Assembly (NCBI GenBank): GCA_963621245.1
Contig: CAVFCW010000010.1
Location: 9,782-73,781 of the forward strand
From: SIG603 sp963621245
GTDB taxonomy: Bacteria > Bacillota > Clostridia > Oscillospirales > Acutalibacteraceae
DNA: 64,000 bases
Reading direction: 5' to 3'
Below are positions 35,427 to 43,734 of the stretch, piece by piece (the stretch's first letter is position 1; each line of letters opens with the position of its first letter). A program made the translations under genes and the position numbers. The notes under the pieces were generated by a model that saw only the letters and a list, made by a program, of their open reading frames with translations, was not told the DNA's origin and ran no database searches.

Positions 35427-36485
35427 ATGGCTTTATATGACGATATGGATTTTGAAAACCGAATGGTAGATCCCGAGTACAACGAGGTTGACGCCGAGGT
35501 TGATAATCCCTTAAGACCGAAAACCTTGGATGACTACATCGGTCAGGAAAAGGTTAAGGAAAATATGGCAATTTATATCGAGGCCGCCAGAAGAAGAAAA
35601 GAGCCTCTCGACCACGTGCTTCTTTATGGCCCTCCGGGTCTCGGGAAAACTACTCTTGCGGGAATTATCGCAAACGAGATGGGTACGAATCTCAGAATTA
35701 CATCAGGCCCCGCAATCGAAAAGGCGGGCGATCTTGCGGCACTTCTTGCCTCTATGGGTGAGGGCGACGTTCTTTTTATCGACGAAATTCACAGACTTCC
35801 CCGTCAGGTTGAAGAAATTCTTTACCCCGCCATGGAAGATTTTGCGATAGACATTATGACGGGCAAGGGACAAGGCACAACCTCATACCACTTGCCGCTT
35901 CCGCATTTTACTCTTATCGGCGCAACCACAAGAGCGGGACAGCTTTCTGCTCCGCTTAGAGACCGTTTCGGCGTTGTGGAGAGACTGGAGCTCTATTCCG
36001 TTGAGAACCTTGCGAAAATCGTCACGAGAAGTGCGGGAATACTCGGCATTGAGATAGACGCCGACGCAGCCCTTGAACTCGCTTCGAGATCAAGAGGAAC
36101 ACCAAGAATCGCAAACCGCTTTTTGAAGAGAATAAGGGACTTCGCCGAGGTGATAAGCAACGGCGTGGTAACTTACAACACGGCAAAAATCGCACTCGAC
36201 CGAATGGAGATAGACGAACTCGGACTTGATTCCGGCGACAGACGTGTGCTCAAAGCCATAATAGAATTTTACGGTGGCGGCCCTGTCGGCGTGGACACCA
36301 TCGCATCGGTTGTCGACGAGGAATCGGTTACGATTGAAGATGTTGTCGAGCCGTATCTTCTGCAGATAGGCTTTATCAAGAAAACTCCGCGCGGAAGATG
36401 CGTGACAAAAGCCGCATATCTTCATCTGGGAATCACTCCTCCCGCAGAGATGAACTCCGCTCCCGAGCAGACCACACTTGAATAA
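35427..36485 (+). CDS. ruvB: Holliday junction DNA helicase motor RuvB
   Basis: 352 aa AAA+ ATPase that drives branch migration. Walker A GPPGLGKTTLAG near residue 68, Walker B FIDEIHRL near residue 114, sensor I IGATTRAG near residue 170, and arginine-finger region LRDRFG. A winged-helix C terminus ends in GRCVTKAAYLHLG. Good GGGTGATT-spaced start. Completes ruvCAB. Confidence 0.97.
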   Translation: MALYDDMDFENRMVDPEYNEVDAEVDNPLRPKTLDDYIGQEKVKENMAIYIEAARRRKEPLDHVLLYGPPGLGKTTLAGIIANEMGTNLRITSGPAIEKAGDLAALLASMGEGDVLFIDEIHRLPRQVEEILYPAMEDFAIDIMTGKGQGTTSYHLPLPHFTLIGATTRAGQLSAPLRDRFGVVERLELYSVENLAKIVTRSAGILGIEIDADAALELASRSRGTPRIANRFLKRIRDFAEVISNGVVTYNTAKIALDRMEIDELGLDSGDRRVLKAIIEFYGGGPVGVDTIASVVDEESVTIEDVVEPYLLQIGFIKKTPRGRCVTKAAYLHLGITPPAEMNSAPEQTTLE

Positions 36486-36514
36486 AATCAGATTTAGATA
36501 AAAAGGAATATATT

Positions 36515-37387
36515 ATGAGACAAGCTGAATGGACAGATTACGAGCTTATCGATACAGGCTCGGGCGAAAGACTTGAGAGATGGAAGGACATCATTCTTAT
36601 AAGACCCGACCCGCAGATTATATGGCAGTCGGACAAAAAAGATCCGAGATGGAGAAATGCCGATGCACGCTACAAGCGCTCAAACACGGGCGGCGGTCAG
36701 TGGCAGGTTTACAAGAAAATTCCGGACGCATGGAAGATAGACTACAAGGGACTTTCTTTCCGTGTTAAAACCATGGGATTTAAGCACACGGGAGTTTTCC
36801 CAGAACAGGCTGTCAACTGGGATTTTGCTGCCGAAAAAATAAGAAAAAGCGGAAGAACGGGAGAGAACCGTCCGAAAATTTTGAATCTTTTCGGTTACAC
36901 GGGATGCGCAACTCTTGCTTGCCTTAAGGCGGGTGCTCACGTCACGCATGTTGACGCTTCAAAGGGCATGGTTCAGTGGGGCAAGGAGAACGCCGCCGAA
37001 TCGGGACTTGCCGACAGACCCGTGAGATGGCTTGTTGACGACTGCTCCAAGTTTGTTCTTCGTGAGCAGAGAAGAGGCAACAAGTACGACGGAATAATCA
37101 TGGATCCGCCGTCCTACGGCAGAGGCCCGGGCGGCGAGGTCTGGAAGCTTGAGGAACAGCTTTACAATTTGGTTGAGATGTGTCTGCCGATACTCTCGGA
37201 TGACGCACTGTTCTTTATTCTCAACTCTTACACGTCGGGACTTTCTCCTGCGGTTATGGAGTACCTTTTGAGCACGCTTATCAAGCCGAAATTCGGCGGA
37301 AGAGTTACGGGTGAGGAAATAGGTCTTCCCGTGACGAGAACGGGACTTGTGCTGCCGTGCGGAAGTACCGTTATTTGGGAAAAATAA
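36515..37387 (+). CDS. Class I SAM-dependent RNA methyltransferase (RlmI-like)
   Basis: 290 aa. SAM-binding motif I LNLFGYTGCATLA near residue 128, acidic turn THVDASKGMVQW, and motif IV DPPSYGRG near residue 197. The FGYTG/DPPSYG pattern matches the RlmI/RlmK-type m5C or m2G rRNA methyltransferase superfamily and related proteins. The N-terminal 100 residues are beta-rich but lack a recognisable PUA domain. Target unknown. Located between ruvB and the ECF genes. Confidence 0.82.
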   Translation: MRQAEWTDYELIDTGSGERLERWKDIILIRPDPQIIWQSDKKDPRWRNADARYKRSNTGGGQWQVYKKIPDAWKIDYKGLSFRVKTMGFKHTGVFPEQAVNWDFAAEKIRKSGRTGENRPKILNLFGYTGCATLACLKAGAHVTHVDASKGMVQWGKENAAESGLADRPVRWLVDDCSKFVLREQRRGNKYDGIIMDPPSYGRGPGGEVWKLEEQLYNLVEMCLPILSDDALFFILNSYTSGLSPAVMEYLLSTLIKPKFGGRVTGEEIGLPVTRTGLVLPCGSTVIWEK

Positions 37388-37404
37388 GAAGAAAGAAGCA
37401 ATAC

Positions 37405-38253
37405 ATGAGTTTTATAGAGGTTAAAGACCTTGTTTTCGTCTATAATCCCGAGGACGAGGACAGAAGAGAGGTTCTTCACGGGATAAATATGAACATAGAG
37501 AAGGGCGAGTTTGTCGCACTTCTCGGCCACAACGGCTGCGGAAAATCTACTCTTGCAAAGATTTTCAACGGCATGTATGTCCCCTCAAAGGGCAGTGTGA
37601 CGGTTGACGGAATCAACACTCAGAGCGAAGAAAACCAAATTGAAGTGAGAAGAAGAGTGGGTTTGGTTCAGCAGAATCCCGACAACCAGCTTGTTGCCGG
37701 CGTTGTTGAGGAGGACGTGGCTTTCGGCCCCGAAAACCTCGGCGTGCCGCCACTTGAGATAAGAAAAAGAGTTGACGAGGCACTGAAAGCCGTTGGAATG
37801 TACGAGTACCGTGAGCACGCACCGCACAAATTGTCGGGCGGACAAAAGCAGAGAATTGCCATTGCGGGAATTATCGCTATGGCAACCAAGTGCATAGTGC
37901 TTGACGAGCCGACCGCAATGCTTGACCCGCGCGGCCGTGAGGAGGTTATGAGCACGATTAAGCGCCTTAACCGTGAAAAGGGAATAACGATAATTTTAAT
38001 CACGCACTACATGGACGAGGCGGTTCAGGCGGACAGAGTTATAGTCATGGATGACGGAAGAGTTTTAACCGAGGGAAAGCCGAGGGAAGTTTTCTCGAAT
38101 GTGGAGCTTTTAAAAAAGCACAGGCTCGATGTCCCACAGGCTACCGAGCTTGCTTACAGACTGAAAGAAGAAGGAATCGACCTCAAAAGCGTACCCATGA
38201 ATACGGTTGAATGCATAGAATTAATAGCAAAGTTTATAGGAAAAGAAAGTTAA
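37405..38253 (+). CDS. ecfA1: Energy-coupling factor transporter ATPase EcfA1
   Basis: 282 aa from the ATG at 37405, placed after AGAAAGAAG. Walker A GHNGCGKST near residue 40, Q-loop VGLVQQNPDNQLVA, signature LSGGQKQRIAIAG, Walker B CIVLDEPTAMLDP and H-loop LITHYMDEA. The Q-loop and EcfA C-terminal tail identify ECF ATPases. It makes a heterodimer with EcfA2 and, with EcfT, a shared energising module for vitamin-binding S components encoded elsewhere. Confidence 0.94.
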   Translation: MSFIEVKDLVFVYNPEDEDRREVLHGINMNIEKGEFVALLGHNGCGKSTLAKIFNGMYVPSKGSVTVDGINTQSEENQIEVRRRVGLVQQNPDNQLVAGVVEEDVAFGPENLGVPPLEIRKRVDEALKAVGMYEYREHAPHKLSGGQKQRIAIAGIIAMATKCIVLDEPTAMLDPRGREEVMSTIKRLNREKGITIILITHYMDEAVQADRVIVMDDGRVLTEGKPREVFSNVELLKKHRLDVPQATELAYRLKEEGIDLKSVPMNTVECIELIAKFIGKES

Positions 38254-38270
38254 GAAGGATATACGTTTAA

Positions 38271-39146
38271 ATGTCAATATTAGAAACAAAAAATCTTACC
38301 TATACCTACGGAATAGGCACTCCGTTTGAGAAAACCGCCGTAGATAATGTTTCGATAAAGATAGAGGACGGTGAGTTCCTCGGAATAATCGGCCATACGG
38401 GAAGCGGAAAATCGACGCTCATTCAGATGTTCAACGGACTTATCAAGCCGACAAGCGGTCAGGTTTTGCTCGGCGGCGAGGACATTTGGGCAAAGCCGAA
38501 GGAGATAAGAAAGGTTCGTTTCCGTGTGGGAATGGTTTTTCAGTACCCCGAATATCAGCTTTTCGAGGAGACTGTCCTCAAAGATGTTTGCTTCGGCCCC
38601 AAGAATATGGGACTTAACGAGGCGGACGCCTTGAAAAGGGCAAAGGAGGCGCTTGAGTTTACGGGACTTCCCGAGAGACTCTGGGAGAAATCTCCGTTTG
38701 AACTCTCCGGCGGCGAAAAGAGAAGAGCCGCCATTGCCGGCGTTGTTGCCATGGACCCTGAGGTTCTCATCCTTGACGAGCTTGCGGCAGGACTTGACCC
38801 GATGGGCAGAGACGATCTTCTCGACCAGCTTTTGAAGTACCATGCGATAAGAAAAAACACGATTTTGCTTGTTTCTCACAGCATGGAGGATATAGGAAAA
38901 GTAGCCGACAGGGTTCTTGTTATGAACGGCGGCGACGCAGTTTACCTCGAGCCGACAAGAGAGGTGTTCTCAAAGGGCAAGGAATTAAGAGAAATGGGAC
39001 TTAAGATTCCTCAGATTACCCATATCATGCAGAAATTGAAAGCCATGGGGCTCGATGTGGACGAGGGCACGCTTAAAGTGGACGACGCATTAAATCAGCT
39101 TGTTCCCATACTCAAACAATATATCGGCAAGGGAGGTAAAAACTGA
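38271..39146 (+). CDS. ecfA2: Energy-coupling factor transporter ATPase EcfA2
   Basis: 291 aa. Walker A GHTGSGKST near residue 40, Q-loop VGMVFQYPEYQLFEETV (diagnostic for EcfA2), signature LSGGEKRRAAIAG and Walker B LILDELAAGLDP. The usual DEP is DEL here. Ends one base into the ecfT start. No substrate-binding S component is adjacent, as in group II ECF systems. Confidence 0.94.
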   Translation: MSILETKNLTYTYGIGTPFEKTAVDNVSIKIEDGEFLGIIGHTGSGKSTLIQMFNGLIKPTSGQVLLGGEDIWAKPKEIRKVRFRVGMVFQYPEYQLFEETVLKDVCFGPKNMGLNEADALKRAKEALEFTGLPERLWEKSPFELSGGEKRRAAIAGVVAMDPEVLILDELAAGLDPMGRDDLLDQLLKYHAIRKNTILLVSHSMEDIGKVADRVLVMNGGDAVYLEPTREVFSKGKELREMGLKIPQITHIMQKLKAMGLDVDEGTLKVDDALNQLVPILKQYIGKGGKN

Positions 39147-39961
39147 TGCTTCAGGACATAACCTTTGGTCAGTATTTCCCGGCGAAATCCTTTATTCACA
39201 GGATGGATCCGAGACTTAAAATAGTTCTCACGATATATTTTATCGTGCTCACCTTTTGCAGTAAAAACTTTGCGTGCATTGCGCTTGTTTATGCGGCAGT
39301 TATCGGCTCTATGGCGGCTTCAAAAGTTCCGGCTAAAACATATATCCGCTCGCTCAAACCGATACTTTTCATAGTTGCATTCACGGTTATCATCAATCTT
39401 TTTTACGGCACGGGCGAACCGCTCGTCCAGATTTGGAGACTAAAAATCACCATGAACGGAATTATGAATTCCGTTCTCATTGCCGTGAGAATTATCGCAC
39501 TCATTTTTGTTTCGTCGGTGCTCACGTTCACAACGTCCCCAACTCAGCTCACGGACGCCATCGAGAGACTTTTGAAACCGCTCTCGAAAATTAAAGTGCC
39601 CGTTCACGAGTTCGCAATGATGATGACCATAGCTTTGAGATTTGTCCCCACACTTTTGGAGGAGACCGATAAAATTATGTCGGCACAAAAGGCGAGGGGC
39701 GCAGACATGGAGAGCGGCGGCGTCATGCAGAGAATTAAAGCTCTTATCCCCGTTCTCATTCCGCTGTTTGTTTCGGCATTCAGAAGAGCGTTTGACCTTG
39801 CCACAGCGATGGAATCGCGTTGCTACACGGGCGGCGAGGGCAGAACAAAGATGAAGATACTCAAAATTTCGAGAGAGGATATTTTCACCATAATCGGCTG
39901 TGTGGTTTTCCTTGCGGCTTTCGTAGTGCTTAATATCAGTCTTCCGAATATAGTAAGATAA
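39146..39961 (+). CDS. ecfT: ECF transporter transmembrane subunit EcfT
   Basis: 271 aa with five or six transmembrane helices. The two coupling motifs that contact the ATPases are visible: AQKARGADMESGG near residue 180 and ATAMESRCYTGGEGRT near residue 220 (Ala-Arg-Gly and its second copy Ser-Arg-Cys). DPRLKIVLT near residue 24 is also typical. Overlaps truA by one base, giving the classic Firmicutes order ecfA1-ecfA2-ecfT-truA. Confidence 0.94.
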   Translation: MLQDITFGQYFPAKSFIHRMDPRLKIVLTIYFIVLTFCSKNFACIALVYAAVIGSMAASKVPAKTYIRSLKPILFIVAFTVIINLFYGTGEPLVQIWRLKITMNGIMNSVLIAVRIIALIFVSSVLTFTTSPTQLTDAIERLLKPLSKIKVPVHEFAMMMTIALRFVPTLLEETDKIMSAQKARGADMESGGVMQRIKALIPVLIPLFVSAFRRAFDLATAMESRCYTGGEGRTKMKILKISREDIFTIIGCVVFLAAFVVLNISLPNIVR

Positions 39962-40734
39962 TGGAAAGAAACGTACTGATAAAAATATCATATGACGGCT
40001 CTAAATTTCACGGCTGGCAAATTCAGGAAAACGCCCTTACGGTTCAGCAGTGCTTTCAGGAGTCCGTGGCGAAAATTCTCGGCGCATGCCCCGATATAAA
40101 GGCTTGTTCGAGGACGGACTCGGGCGTTCACGCAAGGGTTTTCTGCATAAGCATGCACGTTGACACCCCCGTGACGAACGAAAGACTGAAAAGTGCGCTC
40201 AATCACTTTTTTCCAAGTTTTATGGCGTGCCTTTCGGTAGAGACGGTTGCCGACGATTTCCATGCGAGGTATTCTTGTCTCGGCAAGGAATATGAGTATA
40301 TCATTTGGAACAGCGACGTGAGAAACCCGTTTCTTGACGGCAGAGCACTCCACTACTGGTATCCGATTGACGAAAGCCTCATGAACGAGGCGGCAAAATA
40401 TTATATAGGTGAGCACGATTTCACATCGTTTTGCACGCTTGACGCAAGAAAACTCGGAGACATGACCCGCACGGTATATAACGCCGCCGTGAGGCGTGAG
40501 GGCAACGCCGTGATTTTCACCGTGTCGGCAAACGGTTTTCTTTACAACATGGTGAGAATAATGCTCGGAACATTATTGAGAGTTCAGCAAAAAAAGTTTG
40601 TACCCGAGGATATTCCGCGAATACTCGAAAAAAAGGACAGAAAAGCGGCGGGCCCGACAGCCGAGCCGTGCGGACTTTATTTGAACCGTGTTTTTTACGA
40701 CAAAAAGGAGATAGAAAGAATTTCTATCGTTTGA
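39961..40734 (+). CDS. truA: tRNA pseudouridine synthase A
   Basis: 257 aa; isomerises uridines 38-40 in the anticodon stem. The catalytic Asp is in the motif ACSRTDSGVHAR near residue 52; FHARYSCLGKEYEY and HDFTSFC follow. An S-adenosine-free, metal-free enzyme. It is the last gene of the ECF operon; rplM and rpsI, often next, are absent. Confidence 0.96.
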   Translation: MERNVLIKISYDGSKFHGWQIQENALTVQQCFQESVAKILGACPDIKACSRTDSGVHARVFCISMHVDTPVTNERLKSALNHFFPSFMACLSVETVADDFHARYSCLGKEYEYIIWNSDVRNPFLDGRALHYWYPIDESLMNEAAKYYIGEHDFTSFCTLDARKLGDMTRTVYNAAVRREGNAVIFTVSANGFLYNMVRIMLGTLLRVQQKKFVPEDIPRILEKKDRKAAGPTAEPCGLYLNRVFYDKKEIERISIV

Positions 40735-40750
40735 AACAAAGAAGGATAAA

Positions 40751-42235
40751 ATGGCAAGAGGCAAACATTTAAAACACGAAAAAAAGCTTGAAGAGGTAAT
40801 AATCCGAGAGAAAAGCGGCTCGGGCTATTACGATATTGACGACGATATTTTGGACGAGGACAACGAAGAGGACAGTTCCCCTGAAATAATCGAGGTCTAC
40901 AAAAAGAATAAAAAAAGAGGAAAAAAGCAAATTCTCCTTATTGTCGTGTTTGTTTTGGCACTTTTTATCGGATTATTTGTGTTTATGATGAGAACTACAG
41001 GAATGAGTGCCGGCGACGTCATTAAGAGAATTAAAATTTCCTTTATGGGCTCGGGTACCGGTGACGGCTATCCCGTGAGCCTTACGGGCAGTGATATAGG
41101 CTCGTCGGACTTCTTCTCGATGGACGGAAATATCGTCACATTAAGCAATACGGCGCTTACCAAAGTCGATTCAACGGGCAAGGAAAAGTTTTCCGTGCCG
41201 CACTCATACAATGCCCCCGCAGTGAGAAATAACGGTTCAAGCTATGTTTTGTACGACTGCGGCGGAACTTCTTACAGCGTGGTAAGCTCATCGGGAAAGA
41301 AAACGGAGTACAAGAGCGAGAATAAAATCATCGCCGCCGATATTTCTTCATCGGGAAAAGTGGCGCTTGCTTCATTCCCAACCGACTATTCCTCACAGGT
41401 TCAGATTTACAGCGAAAAGGGAACTTTGCAGTACACTTACAAGTTCTCGACAGACTACGCTTCAGCCGTGAGCTTCAATGACGGAGGCGATATGTGCGCC
41501 GTAGCTTGCGTTTATACAAGTCTTGGCGAGGCGTACACGAGAATTGTTGTGCTTCGCTTTGACAGCGAACAGCCTGTTTCCGAGTATGTCTTCTCCGGTA
41601 ATTTCGTAACATCGCTTTACTGGAGCGGCAAAACGATTTACGCCATAGGCGATGAGGGCATAGCTTGCGGAACAAGCGACGGCAACTTCACGGAATACAG
41701 CTTTGACGGAAAATCTCTCACTGCGCTTGAGTTTGCCGATTCGAGAGCATATCTTTCTCTTTCGGGCTACGCTCATTCGGGCGCTTCCACGCTCTATATT
41801 TACTCGGGAACGGGAGAGCCGCAAACCCTCGATTTAAGCTCGAGAATTGTTTCGATTTCAGCGGTGGGCGGTCAGGTTGCCGTTCTTGCGGGAAATACCG
41901 TTTATGAATACAGCAGAAACAATCTTGAATTAACGGGTAAGATAGATGCCGGCGGTGACGCCAAGGCGTGTGCAATTCAGTATTCGGGCAATGTTTATGT
42001 TCTCGGCGGAAGAGAAATCAGACTTACGGTTCTCGATGACACCAATGAATCGAGTGCGACACAGGAGCCGAGTGAAACCGAAGCGCCCGCAGTAACAGAG
42101 GTGCCGAGTGCGGAAAGCAGTCAGTTCGATGAGGCATCGGTAAGCGAAGAATCCGAAGAGACTGAAAGTTCTCAGGATGAATCATCGGTTTCCGAAGAAG
42201 AGAGTTCATCTGAGGAATCAGATTTAAATCAGTAA
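40751..42235 (+). CDS. DUF5711-like membrane-anchored protein
   Basis: 494 aa. A charged cytoplasmic N terminus (residues 1-55) is followed by one transmembrane helix (about 58-80) and a beta-rich extracytoplasmic domain with repeated blades (WD/beta-propeller-like strands, e.g. SGKVALASFPTDYS). A low-complexity Ser/Glu-rich C-terminal tail runs from about residue 440. This layout matches DUF5711 proteins of Clostridia, function unknown. Upstream of a CvpA-like gene and pgsA. The acidic Ser-rich tail is probably disordered. Confidence 0.75.
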   Translation: MARGKHLKHEKKLEEVIIREKSGSGYYDIDDDILDEDNEEDSSPEIIEVYKKNKKRGKKQILLIVVFVLALFIGLFVFMMRTTGMSAGDVIKRIKISFMGSGTGDGYPVSLTGSDIGSSDFFSMDGNIVTLSNTALTKVDSTGKEKFSVPHSYNAPAVRNNGSSYVLYDCGGTSYSVVSSSGKKTEYKSENKIIAADISSSGKVALASFPTDYSSQVQIYSEKGTLQYTYKFSTDYASAVSFNDGGDMCAVACVYTSLGEAYTRIVVLRFDSEQPVSEYVFSGNFVTSLYWSGKTIYAIGDEGIACGTSDGNFTEYSFDGKSLTALEFADSRAYLSLSGYAHSGASTLYIYSGTGEPQTLDLSSRIVSISAVGGQVAVLAGNTVYEYSRNNLELTGKIDAGGDAKACAIQYSGNVYVLGGREIRLTVLDDTNESSATQEPSETEAPAVTEVPSAESSQFDEASVSEESEETESSQDESSVSEEESSSEESDLNQ

Positions 42236-42264
42236 ACCGACAGAAAGGAAAAGGGGATTATCTG

Positions 42265-42948
42265 ATGAATTATATACTTGATATAATTATTGTTGTTGTA
42301 ATCGCACTTTTTGTGATATTCGGTGCGAAAAACGGAATTATCCGCTCCCTTGGGGAGTTTGTGGGAAGTATCGTGGCGGCGTTTGCGTCGGCGGCTCTCG
42401 GCGAGAGATTTGCAGCGGTCGTTTATAACGGATTTTTCCGCCAGAGCGTGATAACGAAGATAAATGCGGCAATGGCTGTAAATTCGGGTGACGCGACATC
42501 TTATTTTTCATCGCTTCCCGCCTTTGTTATCAGATGGCTTTCCGAGAATGGCATAACGGAGCAAACCGTGAGCGACGCCGTGCAGAGTGGCTCGAAAAAT
42601 GCGGCTGCGGCAGTTGAGTCGGCTATAAGCCCGTTTTTAATCGGTATAATCAAAGTTTTCTGCATAATCGTGATATTTATGCTGCTTATGATAATAATCA
42701 AGGTGCTTGTAAAGCTTCTTTCGGGACTTTTCGAGCTTCCAGTTTTAAAGCAGATTAACGGCCTTTTCGGAGCTGTTTTCGGATTTTTGGCAGGCGCGGT
42801 TGTGCTCTGGATTGTGCTTGGCGCAGTGCAGTTTTTCCGACCGATGATGTCGCAGAACATGCAGGACAAGGTAAATACGGCGGTGGATAACTCGATTATC
42901 TACGAGGCTGTTTCCGATGCAAATCCTTTTGAATGGATTTTTGATTGA
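42265..42948 (+). CDS. CvpA-family membrane protein
   Basis: 227 aa with four hydrophobic segments. N-terminal IIVVVIALFVIFGAKNGIIRSLGEFVGSIVAAF is the CvpA opening (helix, then G..RG..R). Two further helices around 125-165 follow, and a last one near residue 185. CvpA proteins are linked to colicin V export in E. coli and to envelope integrity generally. Ribosome site AAAGGGG. Sits before pgsA. Confidence 0.82.
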   Translation: MNYILDIIIVVVIALFVIFGAKNGIIRSLGEFVGSIVAAFASAALGERFAAVVYNGFFRQSVITKINAAMAVNSGDATSYFSSLPAFVIRWLSENGITEQTVSDAVQSGSKNAAAAVESAISPFLIGIIKVFCIIVIFMLLMIIIKVLVKLLSGLFELPVLKQINGLFGAVFGFLAGAVVLWIVLGAVQFFRPMMSQNMQDKVNTAVDNSIIYEAVSDANPFEWIFD

Positions 42949-42962
42949 ATTTGAGGTGAATA

Positions 42963-43616
42963 ATGTCAGTAAATAAAGCAATAAACAAAAATTTGACAGT
43001 TCCCAATTTGTTGTCTGTGATAAGAATAGTTATTGTGCCGTTCTTTGCGTACTTTTTCATAAAGGGAAAGTCCTATGAGGCGATTGCGCTTCTTGTCCTT
43101 TCGGGAATTTCGGACTGTCTTGACGGCTTTATTGCCAGAAAGTTTAACCAAATAACCGAGATAGGAAAAATTCTCGATCCTTTTGCGGACAAGATAACTC
43201 AGGTTACCGTTGCGCTTTGCCTTGCGATAAGGTTTCCCGCAATTTGCCCGTTCTTGATACTTTTCCTCGTTAAGGAGCTCGCCATGCTCGTTTGCGGAAT
43301 TTATCTCATCGGACACAAAAAGAGAAAGCCCGGCGCTTCGCTCTGGTTCGGAAAGGTAGCAACGGTTATGTTCTATATTTCTGCGGGAGTTATCTTCCTT
43401 ATGGAGATACTCAAGGTTGCGGAGCACACCTTTAATCTTGTCTCGAATTGCCTTTTGTTCTTAACGGCTGTTATGATGGTATATTCTGCAATAGGTTACC
43501 TCAAGGTGTATCTCTCAAAGCTTGACAGTAACGACGAGGCGGACGCCATCAACCTAAAGGAAGAGATGAAGGCAAAAAAAGAGGTAAGCAAACGCGGAAC
43601 TTCGGCAAACAATTAA
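42963..43616 (+). CDS. pgsA: CDP-diacylglycerol-glycerol-3-phosphate 3-phosphatidyltransferase
   Basis: 217 aa membrane enzyme making phosphatidylglycerophosphate, the precursor of phosphatidylglycerol and cardiolipin. The CDP-alcohol phosphatidyltransferase motif is complete: DCLDGFIARKFNQITEIGKI then LDPFADK, near residues 57-80, that is D..DG..AR(8)G..(3)D...D. Several transmembrane helices. A charged lysine-rich tail ends the protein. Starts 14 bases after the CvpA-like gene. Confidence 0.92.
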   Translation: MSVNKAINKNLTVPNLLSVIRIVIVPFFAYFFIKGKSYEAIALLVLSGISDCLDGFIARKFNQITEIGKILDPFADKITQVTVALCLAIRFPAICPFLILFLVKELAMLVCGIYLIGHKKRKPGASLWFGKVATVMFYISAGVIFLMEILKVAEHTFNLVSNCLLFLTAVMMVYSAIGYLKVYLSKLDSNDEADAINLKEEMKAKKEVSKRGTSANN

Positions 43617-43734
43617 ATTTCACATTTGTTCACAATTAAAATAAAAAATAATGATATTATACTTTTACAGTATAAATTTGATCAAAACTTCTTAATCTAA
43701 TATATTCAAATCAAGGAAAGGAAAGAGAAGAGTT

